A stretch of DNA of 64,000 nucleotides from Aquisphaera insulae (lineage in GTDB: Bacteria; Planctomycetota; Planctomycetia; Isosphaerales; Isosphaeraceae): positions 62,001-126,000 of the forward strand of contig NZ_JAALJH010000008.1 in the NCBI RefSeq assembly GCF_011064615.1. The letters run 5' to 3'. The position numbers and the translations under genes are program-made. Under the pieces are notes generated by a model. It saw only the letters and a list, made by a program, of their open reading frames with translations. It was not told where the DNA came from and ran no database searches. Shown here one piece after another: positions 58,601-64,000 of the stretch (positions are counted from its first letter, which is position 1; each line of letters opens with the position of its first letter).

Positions 58601-59773
58601 ATGACCGTCCGGGATTTGCTGGGATCGGCGTGCCTTTGCCTGCTGGCCTCCGGCCCCGCCTGGGGCCAGGCGCTGCCGACCTCGGCCACCATCGAGTCGA
58701 TCCCGCTCGAGCTGACGATGCCCGAGAGTTACCGGGTCACGGCCGTCCTCGAGCCGATCCGCCGCGTCTCGATCATCGCCCCGTCCGACGGATTCGTCCG
58801 CGGCCTCCCCGCTCCGCTCGGCTCGAGCGTCCGGGCGACGCAGGAGCTCGCCCAGCTCGACCGCGCCGCCGCGGCCGTCCGCCAGAAGCTGGCCCTGGCG
58901 GAGGTCAAGGAGGTGGAAGCCCGCCTGGCCACCGGCATGCCGGTCTCCGCGGCGGGCGCGGCCCAACTCGAAGCGGCCCAGGCAAAGGCCGAGCTCGCCC
59001 AGCTCGAGCTGGACGCCCTGACGCTCCGGGCGCCGTTCGCCGGTCGGGTCACGGACCTGCCGGTGGTCGTTGGCCAGTACGTCCTGAAGGGGACCGTGAT
59101 CGCGGAGCTGTCCGATGTCACCAGCCTCCGATCGTTCGTCCCCGTCGATCGTCGCGCGGCGACCGAAGGTGGCGACCTCAAGGTCTTCGTGGAGGAGCAG
59201 GAGCAGCCGGCGAAGGTGCAATCGATCCTGCCGCTGCCCGAGTCTTACCAGAGCCTCCGCGAGCTTGCCGCCCCGTTCGCGGCGGCCTGGATCACCGTGC
59301 CCAATCCCAGGGGCGACCTCGCCGCCGGGCTCCGGGTCCGGAGCGCCACGCTGCCGATCACGCCGCTCGCCACCATCCCCAAGGATGCCGTCAAGCCGGC
59401 CGAGGCGGGGGCGTCGGCCGGCTCCATGGTGCAGGTCATCCGCAACGAATACGTGACCAACATCCCGGTCCAGGTGCTCGGCAAGGTCAGCTCCGAGCGC
59501 GTCCAGATCACCGGCGCCCTCCGGACGACCGACGCCCTGATCGTCTCGTCCTCGGTCGCGCTCCTGCCCGGAACGCTGATCCGATTCTCGGGCGGCCCGA
59601 CCCCGGGCGTCGAGGGGACCACGCCGGATCCCTCGAAGCGGGGGCAGGCGGCCGGCATCGCCGCGCCCTCGGCCGGCTCGCCCGCCGCCACCCCCGCCAG
59701 GTCGCCCGCGCCGGCGGCGAACACGCGCACGCGGCGTCCCCAGACACCCGCAGGGGGCGGCTCTCCCTTCTGA
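58601..59773 (+). CDS. Efflux adaptor (HlyD/RND type), orphan
   Basis: A 390-residue periplasmic adaptor. The signal peptide ends near AWGQA. Segments are RRVSIIAPSDGFVRGL (lipoyl half), a short helical hairpin (about residues 80-125), LRAPFAGRVTDLPVVVGQYV (second lipoyl half) and a beta-barrel region, and the last ~60 residues are Pro/Ala/Thr-rich. The hairpin is shorter than in AcrA. No pump gene is next to it, so either it serves a distant transporter or acts outside efflux. Confidence 0.78.
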   Translation: MTVRDLLGSACLCLLASGPAWGQALPTSATIESIPLELTMPESYRVTAVLEPIRRVSIIAPSDGFVRGLPAPLGSSVRATQELAQLDRAAAAVRQKLALAEVKEVEARLATGMPVSAAGAAQLEAAQAKAELAQLELDALTLRAPFAGRVTDLPVVVGQYVLKGTVIAELSDVTSLRSFVPVDRRAATEGGDLKVFVEEQEQPAKVQSILPLPESYQSLRELAAPFAAAWITVPNPRGDLAAGLRVRSATLPITPLATIPKDAVKPAEAGASAGSMVQVIRNEYVTNIPVQVLGKVSSERVQITGALRTTDALIVSSSVALLPGTLIRFSGGPTPGVEGTTPDPSKRGQAAGIAAPSAGSPAATPARSPAPAANTRTRRPQTPAGGGSPF

Positions 59774-59893
59774 TGCCGGGGCGATCGATGCCGACCCGGC
59801 AATATCCGCGTCACACACGCGAATGCACCGGAAAGACCCGCCGGCGGTGAGGCGAGGCCGCCTCGCCCCGCGTGCGTCGTGAGGAACCGAGCC

Positions 59894-60775
59894 GTGATCA
59901 ACTACATCTCCAACCTGATCTTCTTCGCACTGCTGCTGGTCGGTGCCGCGATCGCGTTCGCGATCAGCTCCGCCAGCGTCCCCTTCGCCATCCTCTTCGC
60001 GGCGGGCTGGCTCGTCTTCGACTTCATCCTGGCGTCCTCGGTCCGGCTGGCGGCCCAGTGGGAGAAGGCGGTCGTCTTCCGACTGGGGAAATACCACGCG
60101 ATCAAGGGACCCGGCCTGTTCCTGGTGGCGCCGATCATCGACGAGATCCGGATCGTCGACACCCGCGTCCTGGCGGTGAACATCCCCAAGCAGCAGGTGA
60201 TCACGCGAGACAACGTCCCGGTGACCATCGACGGGGTCCTGTTCTTCCGGGTCACGAACGCGGCCGAGGCGCTGATCATGGTCCAGGACTACAAGTACGT
60301 GATCTCCCAGTACGCCCAGACCTCCCTTCGCGACGTCATCGGCCAGATGACGCTGGACCAGCTCCTCACCGAGCGCGAGGAGATCGCCCGATCCATCGAG
60401 CAGCACGTCGAGCACGACACAAAGGGCTGGGGCCTCGAGGTGACCGGCCTCCGGATCCAGGACGTCGACATGCCCGAGGAGCTGAAGAAGATGATGTCCC
60501 GCCAGGCCTCCGCCGAGCGCGAGAAGCGCGCGACCATCACCAAGGCCGAGGGCGACAAGGAGGCCGCCGCCAACCTCGCCCTCGCCGCCCGGACCATGGC
60601 CGAGAGCCCGGGCGCCATGCAACTCCGCACCCTCCAGACCATCGACGGCCTGGGCCCCACCGCCTCCAACACCGTCGTCCTGGCCCTCCCCGTTGATGTC
60701 ATCGAGGGGATCGGCTCCCTCAAGGGCCTCCTGCGGGCCCCGTCCGCCGAGGCCGCCGGCGCCCCTCACGCCTGA
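59894..60775 (+). CDS. SPFH/Band 7 (stomatin-like) membrane protein
   Basis: A 293-residue protein with an N-terminal pair of hydrophobic segments (about residues 3-45) and the SPFH domain (about 50-215). Family segments are QWEKAVVFRLGKYHAIKGPGLF, RVLAVNIPKQQVITRDNVPV and LRDVIGQMTLDQLLTEREEI. After it comes a coiled coil (RQASAEREKRATITKAEGDKE, broken here by its own charge pattern). It organises membrane microdomains and may control a protease; no NfeD gene is adjacent. GTG at 59894 with GAGGA eight bases before is preferred over GTG 59879. Confidence 0.9.
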   Translation: MINYISNLIFFALLLVGAAIAFAISSASVPFAILFAAGWLVFDFILASSVRLAAQWEKAVVFRLGKYHAIKGPGLFLVAPIIDEIRIVDTRVLAVNIPKQQVITRDNVPVTIDGVLFFRVTNAAEALIMVQDYKYVISQYAQTSLRDVIGQMTLDQLLTEREEIARSIEQHVEHDTKGWGLEVTGLRIQDVDMPEELKKMMSRQASAEREKRATITKAEGDKEAAANLALAARTMAESPGAMQLRTLQTIDGLGPTASNTVVLALPVDVIEGIGSLKGLLRAPSAEAAGAPHA

Positions 60776-60802
60776 ACGACCGCGAAGCTCGAGGCCGGCC
60801 CC

Positions 60803-60829
60803 GGGGGGCAGGCGCCATGCCGGCCCCCC
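60803..60829 (+). terminator. GC-rich hairpin terminator
   Basis: GGGGGGC (60803-60809) and GCCCCCC (60823-60829) form a perfect 7-bp stem with a 13-base loop, 27 bases after the SPFH gene. It precedes the promoter of the GntR operon and would insulate it. No T-tract directly follows. Confidence 0.5.
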
Positions 60830-60851
60830 GCCTTCATTTCGAAGGGGTTCC

Positions 60852-60879
60852 TTGACAACTGTCATGGACATTGTATTAT
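60852..60879 (+). promoter_or_regulatory. Sigma-70 promoter of the GntR-ABC operon
   Basis: TTGACA (60852-60857), a perfect -35 box, and TATTAT (60874-60879), five of six -10 bases, are separated by 16 bases. This is the strongest promoter pattern in the window. Transcription would start near 60886, inside the palindrome at 60879-60892, and leave a leader of about 33 bases. Confidence 0.75.
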
Positions 60880-60892
60880 TGTACTAGTACAA
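60879..60892. promoter_or_regulatory. Perfect 14-bp palindrome, likely GntR/YtrA operator
   Basis: TTGTACTAGTACAA is a perfect palindrome that overlaps the end of the -10 box and the expected transcription start. A dimeric GntR-type repressor bound here would block RNA polymerase. The regulator is encoded 26 bases downstream, so autoregulation is the simplest reading. Confidence 0.72.
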
Positions 60893-60918
60893 ATTACTGC
60901 GGCCTCGAGGGTTGGCGG

Positions 60919-61320
60919 GTGGAGATCCACATCGGCACGGGTGACGGGGTCCCGATCTACCAGCAGATCGTCAACCAGGTGAAGTACCTGGTGGCGTCGG
61001 GCCGGCTGGTGGCCGGCGAGGAGTTGCCGCCGATCCGGGTGCTGGCGGAGCGACTGATGATCAACTCGAACACGGCGGCACGGGCCTATCGGGAGCTCGA
61101 GGCCGAGGGCGTGGTCGAGAAGCGTCGGACGGCCGGCACGTTCGTGGCGGGCGGGGCGACGCGGCTGACCAGGCGAGAGCGGTTGAAGATCCTCGACGGC
61201 CGCATCGACGCACTGCTGGCCGAGGCGCACCATCTCGGCTTTCCGCTCGAGGAGGTCGTGGGGCGGATCCGCGACCGGGACGGCAACCTGCGCCGAGGTG
61301 ACGGGGAGGACCAAACATGA
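60919..61320 (+). CDS. GntR-family regulator (YtrA subfamily)
   Basis: A 133-residue repressor with a winged helix (about residues 10-75: VPIYQQIVNQVKYLVASG, LPPIRVLAERLMINSNTAARAYRELE in two parts, then GVVEKRRTAGTFV) and a short C-terminal helical tail in place of a ligand-binding domain, as in the YtrA subfamily. Such regulators control adjacent ABC exporters in response to cell-wall or peptide antibiotics in other bacteria. GTG at 60919 follows GAGGG by eight bases. Its stop overlaps the ATPase start by four bases (ATGA). Confidence 0.9.
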   Translation: MEIHIGTGDGVPIYQQIVNQVKYLVASGRLVAGEELPPIRVLAERLMINSNTAARAYRELEAEGVVEKRRTAGTFVAGGATRLTRRERLKILDGRIDALLAEAHHLGFPLEEVVGRIRDRDGNLRRGDGEDQT

Positions 61321-62228
61321 GCGGCGATGCGAGCGTCGTGCACATCGAGGGGCTGTCGCGGCGGTTCGGCGGCAAGACCGCGCTCGACGGCGTGGACCTC
61401 GAGATCCCGGTCGGGACCGTCTTCGGCCTGGTCGGGGAGAACGGGGCGGGGAAGACGACCCTGATCAAGCACATCCTCGGCCTTTTACGGGCCCAGGCCG
61501 GCTCGGTCCGCGTCTTCGGCCGCGATCCGGTGCAGGAGCCGGTCGAGGTCCTCAGTCGGATCGGCTACCTGAGCGAGGACCGCGACCTCCCGGACTGGAT
61601 GACCGTGGGCGAGGTCCTCCGTTATCTTCGGGCGTTTTATCCGACCTGGGACGACTCGCTGGCGGACGACCTTCGTCGCCAGTTCGAGCTCGACCCGAAG
61701 GCCCGGGTGAAGACCCTCTCGCAGGGCCAGAGGGCGCGGACGGCGCTCCTCGCGGCCATGGCCTACCGGCCCGACCTGCTGGTCCTGGATGAGCCATCCA
61801 CGGGGCTCGATCCGATCGTCCGTCGCGACATCCTCACGGCCATCATCCGGACGGTGGCGGACGAGGGCCGGACGGTCCTCTTCTCCTCCCATCTCCTCGA
61901 CGAGGTCGAGCGGATGGCCGACTCGATCGCGATGATCGACCGCGGACGGATCGTGCTCTGCGGGCCGCTCTCCGACGTCAAGGGGGCGCACCGGCGCGTG
62001 ACGCTCCGCTTCAACCAGCCGCCGGCTCGCCCTCCGGTCCTCGCGGGCTCGATCCTCAGCGAGGGCTTCGGCCGCGAGTGGACCGCGGTCTGCCGGGGGG
62101 GCACGGAACAACTCGCCCGGGATGCGGCCACGATCGGCGCCGAGGTCGTGGAGGACGACGTCCCGTCACTCGACGAGATCTTCGTGGCAAGGATCCGCGC
62201 CCGTGAGACCGTCTCCGCGGAAGGATGA
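61317..62228 (+). CDS. ABC transporter ATPase (YtrB-like)
   Basis: A 303-residue ABC ATPase. Walker A is GENGAGKTT (about residues 40-48), the signature LSQGQRAR, Walker B LLVLDEPSTGLDP, and SSHLLDEVE holds the switch His. The C-terminal 80 residues form an extra domain common in exporter ATPases of the DUF/ABC-2 group. It powers the membrane protein encoded six bases downstream, probably as a drug or lantibiotic exporter, under control of the GntR regulator. Confidence 0.92.
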   Translation: MSGDASVVHIEGLSRRFGGKTALDGVDLEIPVGTVFGLVGENGAGKTTLIKHILGLLRAQAGSVRVFGRDPVQEPVEVLSRIGYLSEDRDLPDWMTVGEVLRYLRAFYPTWDDSLADDLRRQFELDPKARVKTLSQGQRARTALLAAMAYRPDLLVLDEPSTGLDPIVRRDILTAIIRTVADEGRTVLFSSHLLDEVERMADSIAMIDRGRIVLCGPLSDVKGAHRRVTLRFNQPPARPPVLAGSILSEGFGREWTAVCRGGTEQLARDAATIGAEVVEDDVPSLDEIFVARIRARETVSAEG

Positions 62229-62234
62229 ACCGTC

Positions 62235-63863
62235 ATGCGATCGCACGCGTCGGCCTTCGTCTGGATGATCTGGAGCCGGCATCGGCTCGGACTGGTCGCG
62301 TCGGCCATCGGCCTGGCGCTCATGGCGGCGACCTACCCGTTCCTGCTCCCGAGGCTCGATCACCGGGTCGGGCTTATCGTCGGCTCGATCGTGCCCGTCA
62401 TCATCTTCGCCTATGTCGGGAATCTCCTCATCTTCGCCGACGAGGTGGGCTCGCTGACGACCGGATATCCCCGCCACATGTATACCCTGCCGGTCCGCTC
62501 GCGGATGCTCGCCTTCTGGCCGATGGCCATCTCGATCGCGTCCGCCTCGATCCTCTGGCTGATCACGGCCCTGCTGATCTTCCGGCCGGCGGGCTTCGAC
62601 GTCCCGGCGGTGCTGCCGGCGATCTGGATCGCCACGATGGTCGCGTGGTTCCAGGTCCTCTGCTGGCTCCCCCTCCCGGGAGTTCTCGTCACCTACCTCG
62701 CCGCCTTCGGCATCTGGTTGTTCGTCGGCGCACCCTTCCTCTTGCTCGCCCGGGAAATGGTCGCCTACGAGACGCTCGTGGTCGTGGGCGCGGCGGCGAT
62801 GCCGCCCCTCTACGTGCTCGCCTGCCTCGCCGTCGCCCACGGTCGCCGGGGAGATCGATGGTCGCTGGGGATCGATCGAATCGTGGCGGGGCTGCTCGGG
62901 TTCCGGGATCGGCTCGCGGGTCGCTCGCGGGCTTTTCGATCGCCGGCCGAGGCCCAGCTTTACTACGAGCGGACCTGCCAGTCGGGGATCATCCTGGGGT
63001 TGATGGCGGCCCAGGACATCCTGGTCTTCTTGTTCGCACTCCTGGCGAGACGAGACAACCTGCTGGCCTGCTACATGGCGCTCGGCGTAATCCTGTCGAC
63101 CCCGCTGCTCATCTCCGGGAGCCAGGGCGGATCGCTCGGCCGATGGTGCCCGATCTGGGTGAAGCGGAGGGACGGGCTCTCCTTCCTGGCCGTACGCCCG
63201 ATGACGACCGAGGCCCTGATCTCCGCCAAGTACCGCATGGCCTGGGACATCGTCTGGAAATCCTGGGTCATCTCGGTCGCCTTCGCGGTGGCACTCGTCG
63301 CCATCCGGAGGGACGTCCATGTCGAGATTCCGCTCATGGAGTCGTTCCTGAGGCTGCTCCCGGGATGGAGGGGGATCCTCGCCATCGCGGGCGGGGTCCC
63401 ATTGCTCCTCCTCCTCCAGTGGAGGATGGCGACCGACAACCTGGTCCCTGCCTTCACGGGCAGGCGCTGGATCGGAGACGGCATGGTTCTCCTCAGCACG
63501 GCGCTTTTCCTCGGCCAGGTCGCCTTGGCGGTCTGGTATTCCAAGCAGCCCTGGATCCTGCCATATGTCGTCGCAACCGCCGCTTGGATCGCCGTTTGCT
63601 TTGTTGTGGTCAAGCTCGTCGTCGGCTCCTTTGCCATGCGGGCGGCCCTGAGACGGAAACTGCTCTCCGGACGAAACGCGGCCTGGTTTGGAGCCCTCTG
63701 GCTCGTCGCCGCCGCGCTGACGATCGGCATGGGGGCGGTCTTTCTCCCCGACGGCTGGCCTCATGCGCCGCGGCCGGTGCTGATCACGGGCCTTCTTTCC
63801 CTGCTCCCGGCCGCCCGATTCGGCCTGGCGCCGGTCGTCCTCGACGCGAATCGTCACCGATAA
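62235..63863 (+). CDS. ABC-2-like membrane protein
   Basis: A 542-residue integral membrane protein with about ten or eleven hydrophobic segments and no signal peptide. A stretch rich in Arg (about residues 200-260) lies between two membrane groups. It lacks a motif that names its family, but its position 6 bases after the ATPase gene makes it the permease of the same transporter. The start ATG at 62235 has AAGGATG upstream. Two 5' bases before it belong to a short spacer. Confidence 0.75.
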   Translation: MRSHASAFVWMIWSRHRLGLVASAIGLALMAATYPFLLPRLDHRVGLIVGSIVPVIIFAYVGNLLIFADEVGSLTTGYPRHMYTLPVRSRMLAFWPMAISIASASILWLITALLIFRPAGFDVPAVLPAIWIATMVAWFQVLCWLPLPGVLVTYLAAFGIWLFVGAPFLLLAREMVAYETLVVVGAAAMPPLYVLACLAVAHGRRGDRWSLGIDRIVAGLLGFRDRLAGRSRAFRSPAEAQLYYERTCQSGIILGLMAAQDILVFLFALLARRDNLLACYMALGVILSTPLLISGSQGGSLGRWCPIWVKRRDGLSFLAVRPMTTEALISAKYRMAWDIVWKSWVISVAFAVALVAIRRDVHVEIPLMESFLRLLPGWRGILAIAGGVPLLLLLQWRMATDNLVPAFTGRRWIGDGMVLLSTALFLGQVALAVWYSKQPWILPYVVATAAWIAVCFVVVKLVVGSFAMRAALRRKLLSGRNAAWFGALWLVAAALTIGMGAVFLPDGWPHAPRPVLITGLLSLLPAARFGLAPVVLDANRHR

Positions 63864-63951
63864 TCCGCCCCGGCCGGCCGGGACCGCGACCTTGATTCGT
63901 CGCTCGATCACCTCTAGCCTGCATGTGGCGGCAACCCGCCGGGAGGTGAGA

Positions 63952-64000
63952 ATGACGAGTCAGAGAATCCCTCGCCGCGACATCCTGCGGCAGGCCGGCA
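63952..64000 (+). CDS. Start of a Tat-exported protein, cut by window edge
   Basis: Only the first 16 codons are present. ATG at 63952 follows GGAGG at 63942-63946. The encoded start contains PRRDILRQAG, a twin-arginine leader pattern, so the full protein is probably secreted. Nothing more can be said. Confidence 0.7.
   Translation, partial: MTSQRIPRRDILRQAG

Noticed and set aside
58544..60871. A 775-residue open frame on the minus strand
   Set aside because: It spans the antisense of two recognisable genes (adaptor and SPFH) and the intervening gap, with low-complexity Gly/Asp/Arg content.
63871..63884. Palindrome CCCGGCCGGCCGGG after the ABC membrane protein gene
   Set aside because: It is a simple GC-rich palindrome with no loop and no T-tract, which occurs by chance in DNA of this composition.
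62166..63911. A 581-residue minus-strand frame
   Set aside because: It is the antisense of the ABC membrane protein and reads as Asp/Arg/Glu/Gly-rich sequence.

Overview
The window is about 64 kb of very GC-rich bacterial chromosome carrying roughly 48 protein genes and no rRNA, tRNA, CRISPR array or insertion sequence that I can recognise. The gene content points to a planctomycete, most likely of the Isosphaeraceae type. Evidence for this includes a DUF1501/DUF1549 pair with cytochrome-like CxxCH motifs, a TIGR03067-type protein, a Cys-type sulfatase, a DUF1570 protein, secreted Gfo/Idh/MocA and TIM-barrel proteins with twin-arginine leaders, a serine/threonine kinase coupled to an ECF-like sigma factor, and leucine-rich-repeat and TPR secreted proteins. 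Codon use is uniformly GC-rich, so nearly every gene has a long false ORF on the opposite strand; these were discarded. Species assignment is an inference.

Layout. 0.3-9.3 kb: a secreted TIM-barrel protein, a membrane-anchored protein that overlaps a LigD-phosphoesterase-like gene tail to tail, glutamine synthetase (adenylylatable type), a transglutaminase-esterase fusion, a TolC-like outer membrane protein and a TIGR03067 protein. 9.4-13.5 kb: sulfatase with a promoter/inverted-repeat region, a DUF1569 protein and a secreted LRR protein. 13.5-18.2 kb: a minus-strand operon of exported nucleoside hydrolase, sugar-binding lipoprotein, double ATPase and permease, which looks like a ribonucleoside-to-ribose scavenging system. 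18.4-25 kb: a xylose-isomerase-like TIM barrel, a DEAD-box helicase with a DbpA-type C-terminus and the DUF1501/DUF1549 pair. 25-29.8 kb: small proteins, YqeY, an HTTM membrane protein with its partner, a DUF985 cupin and a Pro-rich secreted protein.

29.9-36.1 kb is the least explained stretch. It holds a MoxR-type AAA ATPase without a VWA partner, a STAS-FHA-STAS protein, an uncharacterised 627-residue protein with a possible ChaN/TraB-like N-terminus and a Gfo/Idh-like protein with two C-terminal membrane segments. 36.2-40.9 kb: ribF, a kinase plus sigma factor operon and a secreted HExxH protein. 41-49.5 kb: a HEAT-repeat protein, a secreted unknown, a tetR-adaptor-RND efflux operon with a likely operator, and a DUF442 phosphatase-like protein. 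49.9-51.1 kb is a small island of orphan genes, two of them overlapping tail to tail. 51.1-60.8 kb: an Old-Yellow-type oxidoreductase, a two-gene secreted TPR operon, a Gfo/Idh protein, an orphan efflux adaptor and an SPFH protein. 60.8-64 kb: a GntR/YtrA-type regulator with a perfect 14-bp palindrome at its promoter, translationally coupled to an ABC ATPase and followed by a membrane protein, then the first codons of a Tat-exported protein cut by the window edge.

Recurring themes are export (Tat, Sec and lipoprotein leaders), nutrient scavenging (nucleosides, sulfated compounds) and signalling by phosphorylation (kinase, FHA, STAS). Promoters and operators are proposed from sequence pattern alone.
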